From Oscillospiraceae bacterium (lineage in GTDB: Bacteria > Bacillota > Clostridia > Oscillospirales > Oscillospiraceae): 7,764 bases of DNA. Of this stretch, positions 1-5,762 are shown piece after piece; the stretch's first letter is position 1; the number at the start of each line of letters is the position of its first letter. Below the pieces are notes generated by a model. The model ran no database searches and was not told the origin of the DNA. It saw nothing but the letters and a program-made list of their open reading frames with translations. The DNA lies in contig JAFRUW010000064.1 of the NCBI GenBank assembly GCA_017438675.1, forward strand, positions 1-7,764. The letters run 5' to 3'. Made by a program: the position numbers and the translations under genes.

Positions 1-2
1 AA

Positions 3-758
3 ATGGAAAATGAAATAAAAAATCTTCTGAAATCTGTCCGTGACGGGGAGATTTCGGTGGAAGATGCGCTTCTGAAAATAAAGACGGCGCCCTTTGAGGA
101 TATAGGATTTGCCAAAGTGGATCATCACCGAAGGATACGTCAGGGCGTAGCCGAGGTCATATACGGAGCCGGCAAAACACCGGAGCATATATTGGGTATT
201 ATTTCCTCAATGACAAAAAATAATCAGAAAAGAATTTTGATCACAAGGCTATCTCCCCAGTCGGCAGGGATAATTGCCGGGGAATATGACCTGGACTACC
301 GGGAAGACGCCCGGACAGGCATTATAGGCGGTCTTCCGCAGCCGGACGGGATAGGGAAAATCCTTGTCGCCACAGGCGGGACGAGCGATATACCCGTGGC
401 TGAGGAAGCGGCCGTCACCGCTGAGTTTCTGGGGAATCAGGTTGTAAGAATGTACGATGTGGGTGTCTCGGGTCTCCACAGGCTCCTCGCCCGCATGGAG
501 GAAATCATGTCGGCGTCGGTCATCATTGCCATTGCCGGTATGGAGGGGGCCCTCGCCAGCGTCATAGGCGGTCTGTCCGACGCACCTGTGATCGCTGTGC
601 CCACAAGCGTGGGATACGGCGCTTCCTTCGGCGGAGTATCCGCTCTCCTTTCCATGCTCAATTCCTGCTCCAGCGGCGTTTCGGTGGTGAATATCGACAA
701 CGGCTTCGGCGCCGGTTATACGGCCAGCATGATCAATCATATGGAGGTCAGGAAATGA
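3..758 (+). CDS. larB: LarB, nickel-pincer cofactor biosynthesis carboxylase/hydrolase
   Basis: LarB carries out the first step of nickel-pincer nucleotide (NPN) cofactor synthesis in the cytoplasm: it carboxylates the pyridinium ring of nicotinic acid adenine dinucleotide and hydrolyses the phosphoanhydride, giving the dicarboxylated mononucleotide used by LarE. The 251-residue product is full length for the family. Its N-terminal helical part (about 1-50) ends in the conserved DHHRRIRQG and EVIYGAGKT blocks (40-59). The AIR-carboxylase-like (PurE-like) domain follows, with ATGGTSDIPVAEEA (123-136), AGMEGALASVIGGL (178-191), VPTSVGYGASFGG (199-211) and VVNIDNGFGAG (228-238). Cys222 in the LNSC motif matches the cysteine that forms the transient pyridine adduct in characterised LarB. 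The start is accepted because the N-terminus fits the family; its ribosome binding site lies off the window. The stop overlaps the larC start by four bases (ATGA), which implies translational coupling. The product is certain at family level; which enzyme receives the cofactor cannot be told. Confidence 0.96.
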   Translation: MENEIKNLLKSVRDGEISVEDALLKIKTAPFEDIGFAKVDHHRRIRQGVAEVIYGAGKTPEHILGIISSMTKNNQKRILITRLSPQSAGIIAGEYDLDYREDARTGIIGGLPQPDGIGKILVATGGTSDIPVAEEAAVTAEFLGNQVVRMYDVGVSGLHRLLARMEEIMSASVIIAIAGMEGALASVIGGLSDAPVIAVPTSVGYGASFGGVSALLSMLNSCSSGVSVVNIDNGFGAGYTASMINHMEVRK

Positions 759-2017
759 AGACTTTATACCTGGACTGCGGAATGGGCGCGGCCGGTGATA
801 TGCTGGCGGCGGCCCTTGCGGGACTGCTTTGTGAGCCCGATAGCTTCGCGGAAGAGATGAACTCCATCGGTTTGCCGAATACAGCTGTGAAGCTGGAACA
901 GGCAGTCAAGTGCGGGATAACCGGTCTGGGCTTTCGCGTGAAGGTGAACGGGACCGAGGAGGACGGGCATTTTCACGACCATTCTCACGAACATGAGCAC
1001 CATCATGAGCATGAGCACGAGCACGAACATGAGCACCGCCATGAGCATGAGCACGAACACGAACACCACCATGAGCACAGTCACCACCATCACAGCGGCA
1101 TGGCGGACATAGAGCATATCGTAATGGACCTTGATATACCTGAAAGGGTAAAGAAAGACGTGCTTGCGGTTTACGGCCTCATCGCCGAGGCGGAAAGCGC
1201 CGCCCACGGTGTTCCCGTGACGGAGATCCATTTCCACGAGGTCGGAACAATGGATGCCATTGCGGATATTACAGCCGTATGCCTTCTGATGGACAGAATC
1301 AGGCCCGACGCGGTGATCGCGTCGCCTGTCAATGTGGGCGGCGGCCATGTCCGCTGCGCCCACGGTATACTGCCTGTTCCCGCACCCGCCACTGCGTATA
1401 TCCTCAAGGATGTTCCCATCTACGACGGCGGCATCGAAAGTGAGCTTTGTACCCCCACGGGGGCTGCGCTTCTCCGCCGTTTCGCCACCGAATTCGGCAA
1501 TATGCCCGTTATGAAGGTGAGCCGTATCGGTTACGGCATGGGCAAAAAGAACTTTGAAAGGACCAACTGCGTAAGGGCCATGCTGGGAGACACCGGGGAC
1601 TGCAGGGACGAAATCGCGGAGCTCTGCTGCAATATAGACGACATGACCGGGGAGGAAATGGGTTACGCCGCGGAGAAGCTCATGGAGGCCGGGGCGCTGG
1701 ACGTGTTCACCGCTCCCGTGTACATGAAAAAAACCCGCCCGGGAGTGCTGCTCACCGTGCTGTGCAGACCCGATGAAAGCGGGAAGTACGCGGAACTGAT
1801 CTTTAAGCACACAAGCACGATCGGTATAAGAGAAAAGCGGTGCGGCAGATACACGCTGGATCGTAAAACCGAGGAGATCGAAACGCCCTACGGCCGGGTG
1901 AGACGGAAAAGCTCCTCCGGGTACGGCGTCAGCCGTTCAAAGCCGGAATACGATGACATTGCCCGGATCGCCGACGAAACGGGAATGAGTTATATGGAAA
2001 TCGAAGAGGATATTTAG
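755..2017 (+). CDS. larC: LarC, CTP-dependent nickel insertion cyclometallase
   Basis: LarC inserts nickel into the bis-thiocarboxylated pyridinium mononucleotide using CTP, finishing the NPN cofactor. The 420-residue frame covers both domains. The N-terminal domain opens with YLDCGMGAAGDMLAAAL (5-21), then a His-rich insert (72-113), then HFHEVGTMDAIADI (159-172), GGGHVRCAHGILPVPAPAT (195-213), ELCTPTGAAL (230-239) and IGYGMGKK (258-265). The C-terminal domain, which carries nucleotide-dependent insertion, shows the NIDDMTGEEMGYA block (293-305) and GALDVF/PVYMKKTRPG (313-330). In Lactiplantibacillus plantarum these domains are joined by programmed frameshifting between larC1 and larC2; here they are one continuous frame and need no recoding. 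The start has GGAGG at about 742-746, inside the end of larB. The gene is followed within ten bases by an intrinsic terminator, so larC is the last gene of its operon. Function is secure at family level; the role of the histidine insert is inference. Confidence 0.96.
   Translation: MKTLYLDCGMGAAGDMLAAALAGLLCEPDSFAEEMNSIGLPNTAVKLEQAVKCGITGLGFRVKVNGTEEDGHFHDHSHEHEHHHEHEHEHEHEHRHEHEHEHEHHHEHSHHHHSGMADIEHIVMDLDIPERVKKDVLAVYGLIAEAESAAHGVPVTEIHFHEVGTMDAIADITAVCLLMDRIRPDAVIASPVNVGGGHVRCAHGILPVPAPATAYILKDVPIYDGGIESELCTPTGAALLRRFATEFGNMPVMKVSRIGYGMGKKNFERTNCVRAMLGDTGDCRDEIAELCCNIDDMTGEEMGYAAEKLMEAGALDVFTAPVYMKKTRPGVLLTVLCRPDESGKYAELIFKHTSTIGIREKRCGRYTLDRKTEEIETPYGRVRRKSSSGYGVSRSKPEYDDIARIADETGMSYMEIEEDI
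968..1093 (+). repeat. Histidine-rich low-complexity insert in LarC (His/Glu repeats)
   Basis: This stretch encodes LarC residues 72-113, of which 25 of 42 are histidine, mostly in His-Glu alternation with His triplets at 82-84 and 104-106 and a run at 110-113. The DNA is an imperfect repeat of six-base units such as GAGCAT and GAGCAC, so length variation by slippage is likely. Similar His-rich tracts occur in nickel metallochaperones such as HypB and SlyD, where they bind or store nickel; a nickel-loading role here is inference. The tract lies between the N-terminal GDMLAAAL block and the HFHEVGTMD block and does not break either. Confidence 0.9.
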
Positions 2018-2022
2018 AGCGT

Positions 2023-2065
2023 GGGATCGTACAGCTTTGAGCCGTACGATCCCGTTTTTTATTTT
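2023..2065 (+). terminator. Rho-independent terminator of larBC
   Basis: A perfect ten-base stem (2023-2032 pairs with 2044-2053, GGGATCGTAC against GTACGATCCC) with an eleven-base loop is followed on the + strand by G, six T, A and four T. It starts six bases after the larC stop. The T tract overlaps the stop codon of the convergent CotH-family gene (2059-2061). On the - strand the same hairpin is preceded by A residues but has no following U tract (it runs ACGCTCT), so it should stop larBC transcripts well and the opposite transcript poorly. Confidence 0.9.
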
Positions 2066-4185
2066 ATCCTTTTGCGTCTGAACAGTACAGCCGCAGCGAG
2101 CGCGGCAATAAGTACGGCAATGCCGATCCCGATGCTTATAAGATTGGAAGTCGAGCTTTGCCTTATGCCAGGGATATTTGACGCCGATCCGTTGCTGCGG
2201 GGAGAAAACCCACCGGGGGAAAACTGTTGGCCGTCCCCCGAGGGGGCCGAAGGTCTGCTGCCCGAGCTGCTTTCAGATCCCTGCGGTGTGTCTCCGACGC
2301 TTTCGGCGCCGGCGTCGGACGGGGAGGCGGGAGGTTCAGAGTCCGAACCGGACTCTACGTTTTCCGTATTGCCCCTGCCGCCGGGGAAGAATCTGCCGCC
2401 CATGTTGCCGCCGCCGCTCATAAAGGTGCCCATCACCGAAATGTCGATATCTGAAGCGTCAACGAGGGATGAGGAGTCGGCAGACTGGCCGGATCGTGTG
2501 GAGGGTATCGTACCGTCAAGCTGACCCTCAACGCTTTCGGCCCTCAGCTTTATCACATTGTACAGCATCTCCGCGCCGGCTTCGTATTCCTCATAGGTGT
2601 AGAAGGCGTTGGGGTCGGTTTCCACAAGGGCGTCTATCTGACTGCGGATACGGCTGTATGACTCCTCAAAGATGCCGCCGTTCACATATTCATCAACGAG
2701 GATGCGGAGATATTCATGGTATTTTGCCAGATACTCCTCGTTTTCCAGAAGGGCGTCAAAAAAGTTAGTGCTTTGGAAGGGCGTATCTATGGCGAAGTTG
2801 ACGGTCCCCGAGGCGTCGCTTCCGCCGGTCATGCCGCCGAAGGAGAGGTTGTAGTCCCAGGGGATGATGTTCAGCTTGCCGCCGCTCTCATACAGGTAGT
2901 AGTTGTGGGCCATATTGCCGGACAGACTGTCAAGGTTCACCGCAAAGGTGTGGACGGCCATATATCTCAGTACGTTGTCAACGTCGAGATACTCTTCCAG
3001 ATCATTGCCCTCGCTGATGTTTCTGAGGGCTGTGATCACCTGCGTTTTGTCCTTGTCGCTTATCTTGGACATTGCACCGTCCCAGATGGCGGAGTAGCTG
3101 TCCGGATCGTCATCCGTATAGTTGAGATTTGCGCCGCCGGAGCCTGAGAACATTTTGCCGCCGAAGTCCGAGGGATTGGAACCGGGCATTCCGCCTTTGG
3201 AATCGGAGGAATCGGTTCCAGAATCAGAAGAATCGGATTCCGGCCTTTCGGGCATATTGCCGCCGAAGCCGGAGAAGTCGAAGTCTGACATATCGGGCAT
3301 ACCGCCTTCAAAATCGAGGGACTCCGAGTCGGGCATCTGGGGCATATCTCCGCCGAAATCAGGCATGTTTCCACCGCCCGGGAAGCCGCCTCCGCCCGGG
3401 AAACTGCCTCCGCCCTGGGGCATCTGGGGCATATTTCCGGGAGAAAAGCCCTGGGAAGGTTCGGAGCCGGTGTTCTCGTCGGAGGATTCCGAACTGTCGG
3501 GATTATTGCCCATATCAGGCATATTTTTCTTGCCGCTGCCCTTATCATCGTCACCGCCGCCGATTTCCATGCTGTCGGGCTTGTAGAGCTCGCCACGGGA
3601 GGTGCTGTTGGTTCTCAGCAGGAAGCTGTCCTCCACTGCCTCCAGTGCCAGATATACGCCCCAGTATTCGCCGTTTACCTCAACGTTTGCGTAGTTGTAC
3701 AGGGAAGCGTCGGCGCCCAGGTACTGAAACATGTCGTAGACGATGGCTTCCTTCATGTTTGTGGCGTCGGCAAAATTGTTGTTCAGCACCAGTTTGTCGA
3801 GACCGAAGCAGGTCTGACCCTTTTCGTAGCAGTCGAATTCCAGCTTCAGGCTGTACCTGTCGCTGTCGGGATCGGACACGATGGAGGACAGACTTGTGTT
3901 GCCCTTGGTGCGGATCCCCACGTTTTTGACGGTGGTTCCGTTTACGACCACGTCGCACTTGTAATAGTTCTCATCGATGGCGTTTTCCAGCATCTCGTTC
4001 CAGCTTGATTCATCCATTAATATGTTTATGCTGATGATCTCATCGGTGTCGAAAAGCCTGGACTCATATTCCATTGTGACGCCGGAGGGCTGTATATCCG
4101 CAAACGCCGCGGCGCCGAGGCATATTGCGACTGCCGCGGCGGCGATAACTGCAATTATTACTGTTATGTGTTTGTTTGCTATCAT
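2059..4185 (-). CDS. Secreted, membrane-anchored CotH-family atypical kinase
   Basis: CotH proteins have an atypical kinase fold; Bacillus CotH phosphorylates spore coat proteins, but many homologues act at the cell surface and have unknown substrates. The 708-residue product has a signal peptide or N-terminal anchor (about 7-29), then the N-terminal kinase half with VGIRTKGNTSL (89-99), LVLNNNFADATNMKEA (132-147) and VEVNGEYWGVYLALEAVED (168-186). A 147-residue Gly/Met/Pro/Asp/Ser-rich insert (209-355) comes next. The C-terminal half has NLDSLSGN (417-424), NYYLYESGGKLNIIPWDYN (428-446) and the FG at 449-450. Asp419 and Asp444 sit where the family's catalytic and metal-binding aspartates are expected. 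A second low-complexity tail (586-672) leads to a membrane helix (about 682-702) ending in RRKRIK, a cytoplasmic stop-transfer, so the kinase should face outward. The gene lies 13 bases after DUF4956; its AAGGA site overlaps the DUF4956 stop. Family is sure; kinase activity and substrate are unproven. Confidence 0.93.
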   Translation of the reverse strand: MIANKHITVIIAVIAAAAVAICLGAAAFADIQPSGVTMEYESRLFDTDEIISINILMDESSWNEMLENAIDENYYKCDVVVNGTTVKNVGIRTKGNTSLSSIVSDPDSDRYSLKLEFDCYEKGQTCFGLDKLVLNNNFADATNMKEAIVYDMFQYLGADASLYNYANVEVNGEYWGVYLALEAVEDSFLLRTNSTSRGELYKPDSMEIGGGDDDKGSGKKNMPDMGNNPDSSESSDENTGSEPSQGFSPGNMPQMPQGGGSFPGGGGFPGGGNMPDFGGDMPQMPDSESLDFEGGMPDMSDFDFSGFGGNMPERPESDSSDSGTDSSDSKGGMPGSNPSDFGGKMFSGSGGANLNYTDDDPDSYSAIWDGAMSKISDKDKTQVITALRNISEGNDLEEYLDVDNVLRYMAVHTFAVNLDSLSGNMAHNYYLYESGGKLNIIPWDYNLSFGGMTGGSDASGTVNFAIDTPFQSTNFFDALLENEEYLAKYHEYLRILVDEYVNGGIFEESYSRIRSQIDALVETDPNAFYTYEEYEAGAEMLYNVIKLRAESVEGQLDGTIPSTRSGQSADSSSLVDASDIDISVMGTFMSGGGNMGGRFFPGGRGNTENVESGSDSEPPASPSDAGAESVGDTPQGSESSSGSRPSAPSGDGQQFSPGGFSPRSNGSASNIPGIRQSSTSNLISIGIGIAVLIAALAAAVLFRRKRIK
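2170..2430 (-). other. Ser/Pro/Gly/Asp-rich stalk before the CotH membrane anchor
   Basis: This encodes residues 586-672 of the CotH-family protein: a Gly/Met-rich start (FMSGGGNMGGRFFPGGRG) followed by a Ser/Pro/Glu/Asp-rich stretch with few hydrophobics. It separates the folded kinase domain from the C-terminal membrane helix and most likely acts as an extended wall-spanning stalk. The many serines in an acidic setting (for example SGSDSEPPASPSD) could also be phosphorylation targets; that is inference. Confidence 0.7.
3121..3561 (-). repeat. Gly/Met-Pro/Asp/Ser-rich insert splitting the CotH kinase domain
   Basis: This encodes residues 209-355 of the CotH-family protein. It holds nine Met-Pro dipeptides, several preceded by Gly-Gly or Gly-Asn (NMPDM, NMPQMPQ, NMPDF, DMPQMPD, GMPDM, NMPER), a GGGxFPGGG core (258-272), and two acidic serine clusters (about 230-237 and 316-330). 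The DNA is visibly repetitive, with repeated units built on CCGCCxGGxAA and GGCATxTxGGGCAT on the + strand. It falls between the YKPD block (201-204) and the second kinase half, so it is probably a loop extruded from the fold. Repetition suggests fast length change. Gly/Met/Pro-rich inserts of this style are familiar to me from other clostridial CotH proteins. Confidence 0.8.
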
Positions 4186-4198
4186 TTTCCGTCATTCC

Positions 4199-4870
4199 TT
4201 AAGACATGTATTCTCCATTGTAGCTTACAAGTGTGGCGCTCATGATGCCGGGAATGTCGTTAATGCGGTTGACAAATGAGGTGGTGGCGTCCTTGGTGCG
4301 TATCTCCGATGTAAGCTCGATGCCTGCGGAGGTGATGGTCTTGGACTTAACAACATGGCGGTTCACTGATTCGCCGATGAGCTTGAGAGCAGCGTTTTCG
4401 CTTTCTTCGTCTTTGCAGTTGAGGACGAGGATATAAGGGTTGTCACGGATCTTGCGGTTTGCGAAGATGAGAAGGATCAGGCCGATGACCACGGAACCAA
4501 CCACTGCCAGAACTATCATTCCCGCGCCTACGACTATGCCTACGGCGATGGACCAGAACAGGAACACGATCTCAAGGGGTTCTTTTATGGCAGCGCGGAA
4601 ACGGACGATTGACAGGGCGCCCACCATGCCAAGGGAGAGGACTACGTTTGACGTTACCGCCATGATGACGAGGGTGGTGACAAGTGAAAGGCCCACAAGG
4701 GTGAGGGCGAAGCCCGTGGAATACATGACACCGGTGAAGGTTTTTTTGTAGATCACAAATATGAAAAGACCGATTATCAGGGACGCGCCAAGACCTAAGA
4801 GAAGATCGGTCACCGAGAATTCAGTTATGCTCTCAAGAAAGCTTGATTTGAAAATGTCGTTGAATGTCAT
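4199..4870 (-). CDS. DUF4956 integral membrane protein
   Basis: The product is a 223-residue membrane protein of unknown function that recurs next to VTC-domain and CotH genes. Membrane segments are seen at about 20-41 and 49-71, followed by a small-residue-rich block (about 76-100) with the family signature GMVGALSIVRFRAAIKEPLE (81-100), and one or two more hydrophobic segments (about 101-136). A soluble C-terminal domain of about 80 residues (143-222) has alternating strand and helix character (ILVLNCK, ENAALKLIGESV, GIELTSEIR, VNRINDIPGI, ATLVSYNGE), consistent with a ferredoxin-like or ACT-like fold. The start is supported by GGAGG seven bases upstream. It lies 46 bases after the VTC gene and 13 before the CotH gene, so the three are probably one operon. 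The conserved Arg90 and Arg92 in a membrane-adjacent loop could handle an anionic substrate. Transport, channel or regulatory roles are all possible; none is shown. Confidence 0.9.
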   Translation of the reverse strand: MTFNDIFKSSFLESITEFSVTDLLLGLGASLIIGLFIFVIYKKTFTGVMYSTGFALTLVGLSLVTTLVIMAVTSNVVLSLGMVGALSIVRFRAAIKEPLEIVFLFWSIAVGIVVGAGMIVLAVVGSVVIGLILLIFANRKIRDNPYILVLNCKDEESENAALKLIGESVNRHVVKSKTITSAGIELTSEIRTKDATTSFVNRINDIPGIMSATLVSYNGEYMS

Positions 4871-4916
4871 TGTCTGTTCCTCCGTTTATTTGTTGATTGT
4901 AAGTTTTTTTGGATTT

Positions 4917-5621
4917 TTAGCCGAATCTTCGGCATGCTCCGTATTTTGAAAACGACTCCTGACGCAGGCCCTTTGTCTGGATGATATGCTGTATGACTTC
5001 CGGCAGGTAATCGTCGTATTTTACCTCCAGGATGATGGTGCCCGGCTCGTCTGCCGCCGGTATATCCTGCCTTGCGGGATCGAGAAAGCTCTTGCTGTAC
5101 AGGCTTGTCCTGATGTCGGAATCAAATGTGACCCGGACGTTTCCGGGACCGTATATGTACGGCTCCCTGATGTATGACACAAGGACCCGGGGCTTTAACT
5201 GCTCGCCCCTCATCTTTACGTACAGCTCCTGAACGAGAGGCTTTCCGCTGTCCGGCATCCATGAAAGATCGCCGTCAATGAGCTTCCGGCATTCCTCCTC
5301 CGTGATAACGGCGTCGTATTTCATCGTCAGGCTGTTGTCCTTTATTTTCTTTTCCAGGACGATGAAGCCCGGATCGTCATTGTAATATCTTATCCGGTAT
5401 TTTTCACGGTGCTGGAGGCCGGAAACTTTTTCCCTCAGCGCCTTGTCATTATAGTTGTCAAAGTATATGCTGCGTATCTGATACCGCCCGTCGCTTCCCG
5501 TGTGGGGATCGAGTCGCATTATCGGCCGCAATCGCTGACGAAGGGCGATGTAATCGAAGTATGAGATGTCGTATTTGTATTCATGCCGGTATCTGGCTTT
5601 TTTGAAGCGCTGTTCCGCCAT
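4917..5621 (-). CDS. VTC-domain (polyphosphate-polymerase-like) protein
   Basis: The 234-residue product has the VTC fold, a triphosphate-tunnel metalloenzyme domain. In yeast Vtc4 this domain turns ATP gamma-phosphates into polyphosphate using a tunnel of basic residues and a metal. Matching blocks are RHEYKY (12-17), IRSIYFDN (49-56), REKYRIRYY (72-80), LEKKIK (89-94), RVLVSYIREPY (145-155), RVTFDSDIRTSLYS (163-176), ILEVKYD (197-203) and SFSKYG (223-228). They supply many Arg and Lys residues for the tunnel and Glu199 as a probable metal ligand. No signal peptide or membrane helix is seen, so it should be cytoplasmic; unlike yeast Vtc4 it lacks SPX and membrane domains, and the DUF4956 partner may supply the latter. 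GGAGG precedes the start by eight bases. It is the first gene of the three-gene operon. Fold assignment is strong; polyphosphate synthesis, against another triphosphate activity, is inference. Confidence 0.9.
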   Translation of the reverse strand: MAEQRFKKARYRHEYKYDISYFDYIALRQRLRPIMRLDPHTGSDGRYQIRSIYFDNYNDKALREKVSGLQHREKYRIRYYNDDPGFIVLEKKIKDNSLTMKYDAVITEEECRKLIDGDLSWMPDSGKPLVQELYVKMRGEQLKPRVLVSYIREPYIYGPGNVRVTFDSDIRTSLYSKSFLDPARQDIPAADEPGTIILEVKYDDYLPEVIQHIIQTKGLRQESFSKYGACRRFG

Positions 5622-5694
5622 ACGGTTTCCTCCTTCATTGTTCTGTATGCTTGAACTTTAGATCGTCCACCCGAAATGTACTTGAAAAGAAATG
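5622..5694 (-). promoter_or_regulatory. Presumed promoter/operator region of the VTC-DUF4956-CotH operon
   Basis: Because the histidine kinase transcript ends at the hairpin just upstream, the VTC operon needs its own promoter in these 73 bases. No strong sigma-A match is seen; the best pair is weak (TGGACG, 16 bases, TACAGA on the - strand). Two related copies, TTCAAG-TACA and TTCAAG-CA-TACA (- strand), lie with their TTCAAG cores at 5681-5686 and 5650-5655, 31 bases apart, about three helical turns. They are candidate operator half-sites for the adjacent response regulator. The GGAGG ribosome binding site is at about 5630-5634. Confidence 0.4.
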
Positions 5695-5732
5695 AAAAAT
5701 CAGCCTCCCTTTTTTCGGGAAGGCTGATTTTT
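5695..5732 (-). terminator. Rho-independent terminator after the histidine kinase
   Basis: Bases 5695-5706 pair perfectly with 5721-5732 (12 base pairs), then a one-base bulge (5720) and three more G-C pairs (5707-5709 with 5717-5719), closed by a seven-base loop. On the - strand the stem ends in five T followed by the T-rich run CATTTCTTTT. It lies about 30 bases after the kinase stop codon and separates the regulator operon from the VTC operon. The A and T arms make it look bidirectional, but no + strand gene lies nearby that would use it. Confidence 0.88.
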
Positions 5733-5762
5733 AGCCTCGGTAAGGTATTAAGGTTTCCGCAA

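Noticed and set aside
249..740. - strand open frame of 163 codons opposite larB
   Set aside because: Composition is random-like, and the opposite strand encodes a fully conserved LarB.
966..1095. Tandem short repeats in larC considered as a CRISPR or noncoding repeat array
   Set aside because: The six-base units stay in frame and encode a His/Glu tract; there are no spacers of constant length.
764..1810. Long - strand open frame of 348 codons opposite larC
   Set aside because: It is the antisense of a clear larC gene. Its Val/Met/Leu-rich run is only the complement of the His/Glu repeat; no family motif or ribosome binding site is seen.
2023..2053. Perfect inverted repeat considered as an operator or attachment site
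   Set aside because: Position just after a stop codon and the following T tract fit an intrinsic terminator better.
2021..2524. + strand open frame of 167 codons starting within the larBC terminator
   Set aside because: Its start lies in the terminator stem region and it runs antisense to the CotH stalk; no family similarity is seen.
3122..3929. Two overlapping + strand open frames (154 and 266 codons), Pro-rich and Arg-rich, opposite the CotH-family gene
   Set aside because: They arise from the low-complexity GC-rich insert read backwards; they lack a ribosome binding site and a recognisable domain.
2059..4185. CotH-family protein as a spore coat protein
   Set aside because: It has a signal peptide and C-terminal membrane anchor, and neighbours are not sporulation genes, so a cell-surface role is more likely.
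4871..4916. 46-base gap between the VTC and DUF4956 genes as a promoter or small RNA
   Set aside because: It is AT-rich with a GGAGG ribosome binding site but no hairpin or clear promoter; it looks like an ordinary operon spacer.
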